From Desulfotignum sp032250905 (GTDB taxonomy: Bacteria > Desulfobacterota > Desulfobacteria > Desulfobacterales > Desulfobacteraceae), in the NCBI GenBank assembly GCA_032250905.1, contig JAVVEQ010000001.1:62001-126000 (forward strand): 64,000 bases of DNA, in the 5' to 3' direction. Shown piece by piece: positions 35,783 through 43,656 of this stretch; the stretch's first letter is position 1; each line of letters starts with the position of its first letter. The position numbers were made by a program, and so were the translations under genes. The notes below the pieces were generated by a model. It saw only the letters and a program-made list of their open reading frames with translations, was not told the DNA's origin and ran no database searches.

Positions 35783-38347
35783 ATGGAAAAAGCCCGTCTC
35801 ACGGAATTTGAAGAAAAATGCATCCAGGAAGAACCCCCTTTCTGTTCCGCAGCCTGCCCGTTTCACGTGGATGTCAAAGCCTTTCTGGGTCACATGGCAG
35901 ACCAAAACCTGGACCGGGCATTCAAAGTGATTGAAAACGCCTTGCCGGTGCCGGACATTCTTGCCAGAATCTGTGACCATCCCTGTGAAGCCCACTGTAT
36001 CCGCAACCACCTGGATGCACCCGTGGCCATTGGCGACCTGGAACGGATCTGTGCCGCCGGCCGGACCCGGCGTAAAAAACGGTTTCTCCCGCCGGCCAAG
36101 GGCAGGACCGCGGGCATCTGGGGCAGCGGTTTGAGCAGCCTTACCACTGCCTGGGACCTGGGCCTCAAAGGATATGCTGTGACGGTGTTCGATAGAACCG
36201 ATGCGTTAGGCGGAAACCTGCGGGGAATTTCCAGTGCCGTCCTGCCTCCGGAGATCCTGGCAAATGAAATCCAGGTCCTGAAAGACTTTGGGGTCGAATT
36301 CAAGATTGCGGATTCCCCGGATGCCGCATTTCCCCCCCGGACAGACCTGTCTTTCGATGCCGTGTATATCGGGGAGGATTCCCCGGGGGACCCCTTTACC
36401 GGTTTTGACCGGGATGGGACCGGCCGGCCGATGGTGGATGGGTTTTCCTGCGGCACCTCACACCCCCGGATCTTTGCCGGCGGATTTTTAGAAAACGACA
36501 CCCCTTTGGACAACCGGGCTCATCCGGTGGCGTTTGCAGCCCAGGGCCGGAAAGCAGCTACCTCCATAGACCGGTTGCTGTCAAAGGTATCGCCGACGGC
36601 CGGCCGGGAACGGGAAGGATCGATCACCACCCGTCTGTCAACCGATATCAGCGGGGTGACACCCTGCCCCCGGCTGAATCTTGTGGCCGATCCCAACACC
36701 GGAGCCATGACCTGCGACCGGGACCTGGCGGCCCGGGAGGCGGAACGGTGCATCCAGTGCGATTGTTCCCGCTGTCTTCATGTGTGCACCTATCTGACGG
36801 CGTTCAAGGGATATCCCCGCAGATATGCCAGAGAGATCTACAACAATGCCGCCATTGTCAAGGGTGAAAAAAAGGCCAACCTGCTGATCAATTCATGCAG
36901 CCTGTGCCGGTTATGCGAAACCGTGTGCCCCAATGATTTTTCCATGGCAGACCTGTGCCTTGGAGCACGGCAGGAAATGGTTCAGGCTCGCCGAATGCCG
37001 GTTTCCGCCCATGAATTCGCACTTCAGGAAATGGCACATGCCGCAGGCGACACCTGTTTTTTTGCCCGTCATGCCCCGGGGAGCGACCGGTCGGACCAGA
37101 TCTTTTTTCCCGGGTGCCAGCTTTTGGGATCGGCCCCGGACCAGGTCATCCAGGTGTATCAATTTTTACTGGCAAACCTGCCCGGCAGTACCGGGTTTGC
37201 CACGGGCTGCTGCGGGGCCCCGGCCCGGTGGGCCGGCCGGCCGGCCCTGGAAAAGGAAACCCTGGCAAAGTTCACATCCTTCTGGGAAGACGCGGGCAGA
37301 CCGGTCATCATCACCGCATGCAGCGCCTGTAACTGGATGCTCTCACTACACCTGCCTGAAGCCGATATTGTCTCTCTTTACCAAAAACTGCTGGATCTGA
37401 CGGATTGCCTGCCGTCGGTCACCCGTAAAACCGTCCCGGGACCGGTGAACATCATCGATCCCTGCACGGCAAGGGAAGACCGCGCGGTTCAGGAGACGGT
37501 CCGGACCCTGGCCCGGTCCGCCGGTGTGACCATCGAAGAACTGCCCGCTGCCGGTGCCCTGACCGAATGCTGCGGATTCGGGGGCCTGGTTTTCAATGCC
37601 AATCCGAAGCTCACCCAGAAAATCAATCAGCAGCGGGCCGGCCAGAGCGAACAGGATTTTCTGGCCTACTGCGCCATGTGCCGGGACCGGCTGGCAGGTG
37701 TCGGAAAAAAAACCGCCCACATCCTGGACCTGTACTGGCCCCAGACCGATCATCCGGAACAGCGGAAGGATCCGGGTTTCTCCGGCCGGCATGACAATCT
37801 GTCCCGGGTCAAACACCGCATGCTGGCAGAGATCTGGCAGGAAATACCTGCCCCGCCCCTGCCGGAAGGTCCGGCCGTGCCGATCCGTTACAACCCCGGG
37901 GTGCGGCAGACCCTGGAAGATCATTTCATCCTGGAATCCGACATACAACAGATACTGGCCCATCTCGGTGCCGGCACCCCCCCATTTTACAACCCGGACA
38001 CCGGGACCCATATCGCTTTTTTCCGGCCGGGCCGGGTCTGTTTCTGGGTGGCGTTTCAACCACAGGAAACCCGGATTGAAATCGTCAATGCCTGGAGTCA
38101 CCGGATGCAGGTGATCCCCAACACCCTGTTCGTTCCGGGGACCCCTACGGAACCCCACAACGAGACCATTGTGTGCCAGTCCTGTGACAACGGGGAACTG
38201 GGATTTTTTAAAAATCATGTGGAATACCTGGGAAGCCGGTTCGATGTGGTCCTGCCCCAGTGCAAAAACTGCGGCAGGATCTATATCTCACCGGACATTG
38301 CCCGGGGAAGGATGGCGGAGGTTGAAAAAATTCTTGAAGACAAATAA
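35783..38347 (+). CDS. multidomain redox fusion protein (DVU_1558- plus DVU_1557-like)
   Basis: 854 residues. Domains in order: GltD-like Fe-S region (CSAACPFHV ... CDHPCEAHCIRN, about 20-80); a Rossmann FAD/NAD domain (IWGSGLSSL, about 112); two ferredoxin clusters (CIQCDCSRCLHVC near 323, CSLCRLCETVC near 371); two CCG domains of HdrD/GlpC type (PGCQ near 444, GCCGAP near 475, ECCGFGG near 595); and a C-terminal domain ending in a zinc-ribbon-like pair (CQSC near 798, CKNC near 826). The last resembles DVU_1557 redox proteins; in this genome it is fused. It probably passes electrons to or from Mop or its maturation. Partner unknown. Confidence 0.8.
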   Translation: MEKARLTEFEEKCIQEEPPFCSAACPFHVDVKAFLGHMADQNLDRAFKVIENALPVPDILARICDHPCEAHCIRNHLDAPVAIGDLERICAAGRTRRKKRFLPPAKGRTAGIWGSGLSSLTTAWDLGLKGYAVTVFDRTDALGGNLRGISSAVLPPEILANEIQVLKDFGVEFKIADSPDAAFPPRTDLSFDAVYIGEDSPGDPFTGFDRDGTGRPMVDGFSCGTSHPRIFAGGFLENDTPLDNRAHPVAFAAQGRKAATSIDRLLSKVSPTAGREREGSITTRLSTDISGVTPCPRLNLVADPNTGAMTCDRDLAAREAERCIQCDCSRCLHVCTYLTAFKGYPRRYAREIYNNAAIVKGEKKANLLINSCSLCRLCETVCPNDFSMADLCLGARQEMVQARRMPVSAHEFALQEMAHAAGDTCFFARHAPGSDRSDQIFFPGCQLLGSAPDQVIQVYQFLLANLPGSTGFATGCCGAPARWAGRPALEKETLAKFTSFWEDAGRPVIITACSACNWMLSLHLPEADIVSLYQKLLDLTDCLPSVTRKTVPGPVNIIDPCTAREDRAVQETVRTLARSAGVTIEELPAAGALTECCGFGGLVFNANPKLTQKINQQRAGQSEQDFLAYCAMCRDRLAGVGKKTAHILDLYWPQTDHPEQRKDPGFSGRHDNLSRVKHRMLAEIWQEIPAPPLPEGPAVPIRYNPGVRQTLEDHFILESDIQQILAHLGAGTPPFYNPDTGTHIAFFRPGRVCFWVAFQPQETRIEIVNAWSHRMQVIPNTLFVPGTPTEPHNETIVCQSCDNGELGFFKNHVEYLGSRFDVVLPQCKNCGRIYISPDIARGRMAEVEKILEDK

Positions 38348-38411
38348 CCCTGACAACCAGACCAGAAATTCGAAACCGCGCGGGACATTCACAACCGGAC
38401 AGGTGCCGTTC

Positions 38412-39152
38412 ATGTTCAGGCAGCCGGCGTTGACACGTGTCACCGGCCATACCCTCCGGCCTGGCGGTCTTATTCTTACCCAGAGAGCCGTCGATTTCTG
38501 CGGATTTGATCCGGGTGACCTGGTTCTGGACGCCGGTTCCGGCTATGGGGCCACCGCAAGGTACCTGTTTGACGCATACGGCCTTCAGGTGGTGGGAACG
38601 GACATGGATGTGAACAAGACCATTGAACGGTCAAACGGTGAACGGGCAACCAGGCACACCGGCCCCGGCGCACGGTCTTTTGATTTTGTACAGTCGCGTA
38701 TCCCTGCGTTTCCGTTCAAATCAGACCGGTTTGACGGTATTTTCTGCGAGTGTGTGCTGTCCCTGATTCCAGACAAGCAGGCCTGTCTGGAGGAATTTTA
38801 CCGGATGCTCAAGCCCAATGGTCAGCTGGTGCTGACCGATTTGTTTATTCCTGAAAAATACCGGTATAACGGCCTGCAGACCGACCAGCCGCTGTCCTGC
38901 CTGGACGGGGCCCTGAGCATCGTGGACCTGATCACTGCCGTGGAAGCGGCCGGATTCACCATCACGCTGATGGAGGGGCATACCCGGTTTCTCAAACAGC
39001 TGGCCGGACAGATCGTGTTTGAACACGGCAGCCTGGACAACTTCTGGAAACACCTGTCCGGATCAGGCTGTGACAGCCAGGTGGCACAGGCATGCAGAAC
39101 CGGCACCTTGAAACCCGGGTACGGCCTGTTCATCGCCTCAAAGTATAAGTGA
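38412..39152 (+). CDS. SAM-dependent methyltransferase, TrsM type
   Basis: 246 residues. Class I methyltransferase fold: DAGSGYGATARYL (SAM loop, about residue 40), VGTDMD, and FDGIFCECVLSLI, then the post-I region LKPNGQLVLTDLFIPE. The opening RVTGHTLRPGGLILTQRA and the CEC motif recall the family NCBI calls (seleno)protein TrsM (DVU_1556); the position that is Sec in some members is Cys. The frame is open upstream to 38169, but that overlaps the redox gene antiparallel in meaning; ATG 38412 with GGACAGGTG is preferred. Target of methylation unknown. Confidence 0.78.
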   Translation: MFRQPALTRVTGHTLRPGGLILTQRAVDFCGFDPGDLVLDAGSGYGATARYLFDAYGLQVVGTDMDVNKTIERSNGERATRHTGPGARSFDFVQSRIPAFPFKSDRFDGIFCECVLSLIPDKQACLEEFYRMLKPNGQLVLTDLFIPEKYRYNGLQTDQPLSCLDGALSIVDLITAVEAAGFTITLMEGHTRFLKQLAGQIVFEHGSLDNFWKHLSGSGCDSQVAQACRTGTLKPGYGLFIASKYK

Positions 39153-39252
39153 CACAGCCAATTGAGGTCCCCTTACCGGATGTCCGGACCTTGTGCCTGA
39201 AAATCATTGGCCACCGGAATATTTGCCCCTGACATTTAATGACCTTTCGGAT

Positions 39253-40062
39253 TTATTGACCACCGGAATCATTGACCAGGGTGTACTTGCGGCCGTAATC
39301 GATGAACTGCGGGGTACCCCCGCCTTCCAGGATGGTACGGCGCGCCCCGGACAGATCCGTGATTTTCGTGGCGGCCACGGCATGGACCCCCCGCCGGAAT
39401 GCCGGCTGGGGAAGCCATCCGGCGGATGGCCCCACCACGCCGATGAACCGGGCGGATTTTGCTGCATCCAGGGCCGCGTCAAACCCGCCCACTGCAGCGG
39501 AGGACCCGGTGATGATCACGATGTCGGCATCTTTCAGCGCCGTGACATCCCGGGTGATGACAGGGCCGGTCTCCATGATCCCGATTTTCAGGGCCGGATT
39601 GTCATCCACCACCACCAGGGAATCGGCCCGTTTTTTCAGAAACGACATGAATGGACCGATATGGCCCACCATTCCCACTTTGTTGGATCCATGGGCATGG
39701 AAGGGCAGCAGGTCCAGAAAATCCTCTGTTGAAAATCTGTACTGATCCGGGTGCTGAGCCATAATGGTATGGGACAGGGCATTGACAGCCGCCACCCCCA
39801 CGCTTCGTTCCAGGGGATGGCCGGCGCGCATCAGCGGACACAACTGCAGAACCGGTTTTTCCGACAAGGCGCCGGCCCCTGAATAATGGGCACAGGAACC
39901 GCTGTTCGACCGGGGAGTGAAGCACACTCCCATGATGCCGTTGTCAAGCTCCACAAAGGTATATCCCAGAGATATCGCCACCATCCGGACTTCGGGAATA
40001 TCATCGAGGTGTGCTGAATGGGCCGTCACTTCCTCAATGATCTCTTCCTGCAAGGTCGTCAT
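39253..40062 (-). CDS. DUF4213/DUF364 protein
   Basis: 269 residues. N-terminal DUF4213 part (YTFVELDNGIMGVCFTPRSN) and C-terminal DUF364 Rossmann-like part (VGMVGHIGPFMSFL, TDIVIITGSS-like ADIVIITGSSAAVGG, GVVGPSAGWLPQPAFRRGV). Structures of the family suggest metal or cofactor chelation, and the genes are often linked to molybdoenzymes and nitrogenase. The start at 40062 has GGGAGAAATCC upstream. Downstream of fmdE on the same strand, so likely one transcript. Confidence 0.82.
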   Translation of the reverse strand: MTTLQEEIIEEVTAHSAHLDDIPEVRMVAISLGYTFVELDNGIMGVCFTPRSNSGSCAHYSGAGALSEKPVLQLCPLMRAGHPLERSVGVAAVNALSHTIMAQHPDQYRFSTEDFLDLLPFHAHGSNKVGMVGHIGPFMSFLKKRADSLVVVDDNPALKIGIMETGPVITRDVTALKDADIVIITGSSAAVGGFDAALDAAKSARFIGVVGPSAGWLPQPAFRRGVHAVAATKITDLSGARRTILEGGGTPQFIDYGRKYTLVNDSGGQ

Positions 40063-40170
40063 TGGATTTCTCCCGTCAATTTTCAAATATCATTCATGCA
40101 ATTCCCCGATCTCAGGCCGACTTCCCAAAAGAGCAGGCCGGAAACCGGCAGGACTGTGCCTACAGACTGC

Positions 40171-40818
40171 TCAACCGGCTGTGTTCTGAATACCACCGTA
40201 TTGTTGTGTTTCTCCATTCTGGTTTCCTTGTTCTGTCACTGGTTGAAAATAGGTTCCCCATGCGCAGGGACGGCACAAAATCTTTCCATTTTTCATCACT
40301 TCCCGCTTGTCCCGGACCACCTGACCGCATTTCTGGCAGACCGCCTTGAACCGCGTGGGGCCAGGCATGTCACAGGCGGCCACATCCACCTGAACCGCCT
40401 GTATGGTAAACAGTTCGTCACAAGACATATGCTTGTATGCTTCCAACTGCTGCCGATGACGGTCTTGAATGTGGGCCGCCCTGGATGCTGCCAGTGTTCT
40501 GGCGCTCTCCCTGCACACGATCCGGACGGCACGCCCGGTTTCCAGATTCACAAACGTGGCCGCCATGATGCCGTTGTCAACAAACTTCAATGACCGCCGG
40601 CCCAGACTGGCCCCTGTCACAAAGGAAATGGCATCTGACGCGCACCGGTCCATTTCCACATACACGATCAATTTTTTGATCTGGGGAAGGGCCCGGGGGT
40701 TGTCCAGTCCGATGCATCGGCAGCCTTCCATGGCCATGCGCACGCCGACCACCTGCCCGGGACACAGGTGTCCATGGGCTTTGGATGATTCCTGAAGCAG
40801 GGTCTCAAAGAATTCCAT
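40171..40818 (-). CDS. fmdE: FmdE family protein
   Basis: 215 residues with the FmdE signature HGHLCPGQVVGVRMAMEG and the DRCASDAISFVTGASLG segment, then a C-terminal zinc finger (CQKCGQVVRDK ... CRPC). In methanogens FmdE accompanies the Mo/W formylmethanofuran dehydrogenase; the bacterial role is unsettled. This is the canonical copy, unlike the variant at 20395. A ModE-like palindrome lies just upstream (40862-40885). Confidence 0.87.
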   Translation of the reverse strand: MEFFETLLQESSKAHGHLCPGQVVGVRMAMEGCRCIGLDNPRALPQIKKLIVYVEMDRCASDAISFVTGASLGRRSLKFVDNGIMAATFVNLETGRAVRIVCRESARTLAASRAAHIQDRHRQQLEAYKHMSCDELFTIQAVQVDVAACDMPGPTRFKAVCQKCGQVVRDKREVMKNGKILCRPCAWGTYFQPVTEQGNQNGETQQYGGIQNTAG

Positions 40819-40861
40819 CTGTATATTCCGATCTCCATATTGTCCTGTCGGTCAATTCCAC

Positions 40862-40885
40862 CCTTATGTTAGCTTCACCATAAGG
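40862..40885. promoter_or_regulatory. ModE-like palindrome upstream of fmdE
   Basis: CCTTATG (40862-40868), ten bases, CATAAGG (40879-40885). It keeps the exact half-site spacing of the two perfect ModE palindromes but with G/C swapped at the second position of both halves, so symmetry is complete. Located 44 bp before the fmdE start. Confidence 0.55.
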
Positions 40886-40917
40886 ATGGACAAAAAAACA
40901 GGTTCTACTGGATGCCG

Positions 40918-41010
40918 TCAGTTCAACTCAGGAAAAATGGCCATCCGGCCGGATCCCATGATGATTTTTCCCTCATCGTTGAGAAGCAGCTGGCTGGTTC
41001 GCAGTTTCAT
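40918..41010 (-). CDS. 30-residue ModE N-terminus-like miniprotein
   Basis: A short frame MKLRTSQLLLNDEG followed by KIIMGSGRMAIFPELN, then TGA. It matches the first segment of ModE proteins (compare KLRIKLWIECDTG ... FGEGQMRILETI in the gene at 2315) up to the start of the first helix. AAAGGGATT precedes the ATG, so translation is plausible. It follows the molybdoenzyme gene by 27 bp. It may be a relic of a modE gene or a true miniprotein. Confidence 0.5.
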   Translation of the reverse strand: MKLRTSQLLLNDEGKIIMGSGRMAIFPELN

Positions 41011-41036
41011 TTGAATCCCTTTCAAAAAAAACATCG

Positions 41037-43121
41037 TCAGGCTTTGGACACTGTGACAAAGTGCTCCTGATAGGCAATGGCCCCGCCGGCCCGGTCCCAG
41101 ATATCCAGGCCCCCGGCCATGAACCGGTTGTCCGCCAGCCCCTTGTTAAAAGCCCGGGTCTCCACCGGCAGGCGATGGCCGAATCCATGCACCACAAACA
41201 CGGCGTCCGGATGGATGGCTTCGGTCACCCGGGCCTCGATGGATTCGGAATAGCCGTTCTGGGAAACCAGGACCCGCTCCCCATCCCCGATGTCGAGTTT
41301 TTCCGCCTCATGCTTGTTGATCCACAACTGGTTTTCAGGCATCTGTTCCGACAGCAGCGGGTTGTTCACGGTATGTCCCTGGGTGTGCAGGGCACACCGG
41401 CCGAACGTCAGGCGGAACTGTCCGGGTTCGGGAGACACCGGTGACTTATAGGGTGCCAGAGAATCCAGGCCGCTGTCTGCCAGTTTTCTGGAAATGATCT
41501 CCACCTTTTTGCTGGGGGTCTTGAATTTGTAATTGTCAAATTCCGGATATACCGGCTTATCCACCAGCGGCACCATGCCAGTGGCATCAAAATCGTCAAT
41601 CGTGACCCCGGTCCCCTCCAGTTGAAAATTCCAGACATCTTCGATCCGGTCGAACACCAGTTCCGGCAGGTTCATGCGCCGGGCAAGGCCCGAAATGATT
41701 TCCCAGTCCGCCCTGGTGTCATACCGGGGTTCCACCGCTTTTTTCCGAACGAAAAAATAGGGGGCCAGGCTGTTCTTGGTGGCAATGATACTGTCTCTTT
41801 CCAAATAAGGAGACAGCGGCAGCACCACATCGGAATACCATGCCGTATCCGACCAGCTGAAAGTCACCGACACCAGCAGATCCAGGTTCTTCCATTTCTT
41901 CTTGAGCCGCTCCGGTTCCGGGTATCCCATCAGCGGGTCATGGCGGTAAGCGATATAGGCTTTGACCGGATAGGGATCTTCGGTTTCCATGGCCTCGAAC
42001 AGCAGATGTGCCAGGCCGGGCCCCTCTTCAAAATGGGTATATTTCCATCCCACGCCGTCCGCTCTTTTTTCATCCGGTTTGGAATACAGGTCCATGAATT
42101 TCTTCAACCCGCTGCGCCCCACATCTCCGGGTTTGCTCACAAAGGGAAGCCCGCCTTTGGCCCCGTAGGCCCCTAACAGGGCGTTGATGATATAAATGGA
42201 GCGGCACACATAAAAGGAATCGGTATATCGTGCCGCCATCCAACCGGGATGCCAGATCACCGCCGGGGCTGCCTGGACGAGATCTCTGACAAACCGTCTC
42301 AGGTGACTGGCCGGTACCCCGGTTTCCTTCTCGGCCCATTCCGGCGTATAGGGGGCAACAAACTCGGTCAATTCATCAAATCCTTCGATATAGCGCTTTT
42401 TGAACGTGTCGTCATAAAACCGTTTGGAAATGATTTCATTGATGACTGCAAGGTTGAAAGCATAATCGGTTCCCGGACGAATCATGAAGAAATTCTGGGC
42501 CTTGCCGGCCGAAATATTGGCCCGAACATCGATGACCGTCAGTTTACACCCTTTTTCCATGGCATCCATGAGGTTGTTGACCTCCTGGACATCGATGGAT
42601 TCAAAAACATTTCGGAACTGAAGCACCACATGCCGGCTGTGCTTGAAATCATAGGCCACGTCCTTACGTCCCTTTCCGGTCAGCGATAGCGCGGAGTGCT
42701 GGACATTTCTGGCACACGAAGAATCATGGTTGTTGTAATTGGGAGTCCCGATGCCCCGCAGAAACGCCCGGTGAAAGTCCCGGAACGGTCCGCCTCGGTC
42801 GGTCAGGGCGATGGCTCTGGCACCATGGCGTTCCTTGACATCATTGAGTTTGTCCGCCACATAATCGAACGCCTCTTCCCAGGTCGCCTTCCGCCACTTG
42901 CCTTCTCCTCTTTGACCCTCACGTATCAGAGGGGTCTGGGGCCGTTCACTGTCATAAATCAGCCCTGTTCCTGCCGCACCTCTCGGACATACCGCCCCTT
43001 TCATGGCTGGCACATGGGGATTGCCCTGGATAAAAACAACTTTTCCGTTCTGAACGTTTACCTTGATAGGACAGCGTACGGTACACATACCACAAATACT
43101 GTACACCCAATTGTCAGCCAT
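41037..43121 (-). CDS. DMSO-reductase-family molybdopterin oxidoreductase
   Basis: 694 residues. It starts directly with a 4Fe-4S motif (CGMCTVRCPIKV, residues 10-21; fourth Cys in GAVCPRG), without a Tat leader, so it should be cytoplasmic. The cofactor domains follow (DRGGPFRDFHRAF, NNHDSSCARN, HPGWMAARYTDS, PLSPYLERDS). The Cys in NNHDSSCARN near residue 134 is the likely metal ligand, as in polysulfide/thiosulfate/arsenate reductase-like enzymes. C-terminal dinucleotide-binding domain: GRCALHTQGHTVNNP. No electron-transfer or membrane subunit is adjacent. Substrate unknown. Preceded by a DUF2080 gene under a ModE palindrome. Confidence 0.87.
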   Translation of the reverse strand: MADNWVYSICGMCTVRCPIKVNVQNGKVVFIQGNPHVPAMKGAVCPRGAAGTGLIYDSERPQTPLIREGQRGEGKWRKATWEEAFDYVADKLNDVKERHGARAIALTDRGGPFRDFHRAFLRGIGTPNYNNHDSSCARNVQHSALSLTGKGRKDVAYDFKHSRHVVLQFRNVFESIDVQEVNNLMDAMEKGCKLTVIDVRANISAGKAQNFFMIRPGTDYAFNLAVINEIISKRFYDDTFKKRYIEGFDELTEFVAPYTPEWAEKETGVPASHLRRFVRDLVQAAPAVIWHPGWMAARYTDSFYVCRSIYIINALLGAYGAKGGLPFVSKPGDVGRSGLKKFMDLYSKPDEKRADGVGWKYTHFEEGPGLAHLLFEAMETEDPYPVKAYIAYRHDPLMGYPEPERLKKKWKNLDLLVSVTFSWSDTAWYSDVVLPLSPYLERDSIIATKNSLAPYFFVRKKAVEPRYDTRADWEIISGLARRMNLPELVFDRIEDVWNFQLEGTGVTIDDFDATGMVPLVDKPVYPEFDNYKFKTPSKKVEIISRKLADSGLDSLAPYKSPVSPEPGQFRLTFGRCALHTQGHTVNNPLLSEQMPENQLWINKHEAEKLDIGDGERVLVSQNGYSESIEARVTEAIHPDAVFVVHGFGHRLPVETRAFNKGLADNRFMAGGLDIWDRAGGAIAYQEHFVTVSKA

Positions 43122-43163
43122 GCACTGTTCCTCCTGAGTTGCGATATTTTGTTGCGGATTGAA

Positions 43164-43349
43164 CTATTTTATAATTTTAATTGTTTTTCCCACCCAGTCC
43201 GGGGGCAGATAGACCCGTCCGCCTTTGCCGTTCTGGCGGACAATTTTTTCAATCAGCACATCCCCATACACTTCAAACTTCACCGGAGATTCATTGGATT
43301 TTTCATCATATGCCGTTCCTTTTTTTTCATTCATTGCCACTTGCATCAT
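43164..43349 (-). CDS. DUF2080 small protein
   Basis: 61 residues; the C-terminal half, VLIEKIVRQNGKGG then RVYLPPDWVGKTIKIIK, is the DUF2080 pattern. Pfam describes the family as transposon-associated, but no transposase lies nearby. The fold resembles an AbrB/SpoVT-like DNA- or RNA-binding module. It has a good ribosome binding site (GAGGAAGAGA) and is first in the transcript with the molybdoenzyme, so an operon-specific regulator is possible. Confidence 0.7.
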   Translation of the reverse strand: MMQVAMNEKKGTAYDEKSNESPVKFEVYGDVLIEKIVRQNGKGGRVYLPPDWVGKTIKIIK

Positions 43350-43656
43350 TCTCTTCCTCGTTTAAGTTGAAAATTACAATACCACCTTTATCAAACCCCA
43401 TTCGTTATGTCAATAATAACATAACGAATGGGGTCTTTTTTGGCCGGGTGCATTCCGGCTTTCCCGGTGAAACATCCTGTTTCATCAATGCGGTTTTCAA
43501 AAAATCCCGCCCGGGACGACGAAGCCATTCACTTGATTAAAAAACTAACAGAAATTCAAATTATTTCAGAAATCGGGTCCTTTTATGGTATATCAATTGC
43601 AATCACACGATAGAAATTAATTTTATGGATATAAAATAGCCGTGTAAAGGAAAAAA
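43350..43656. promoter_or_regulatory. ModE palindrome and divergent control region
   Basis: Arms of 16 bp, ACCCCATTCGTTATGT (43395-43410) and ACATAACGAATGGGGT (43419-43434), are perfectly inverted around 8 bp. Its core equals the ModE pattern. On the minus strand TTGACA lies inside the palindrome as -35 of the DUF2080 promoter. Toward wtpA, two further elements TTTATGGTAT (43582-43591) and TTTATGGATA (43622-43631), 40 bp apart, resemble the tandem 10-mers elsewhere. A weak stem (43450-43454 with 43487-43491, inner TGAAACA/TGTTTCA) is also present. No gene is supported here. Confidence 0.72.

Noticed and set aside
43450..43491. Molybdenum-cofactor riboswitch upstream of wtpA
   Set aside because: Only a 5-bp outer and a 7-bp inner helix were found; the multi-helix architecture expected of the Moco RNA is not recognisable.
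43428..43613. 61-residue frame upstream of wtpA as a gene
   Set aside because: It starts within the ModE palindrome, lacks a ribosome binding site and shows no conserved pattern.
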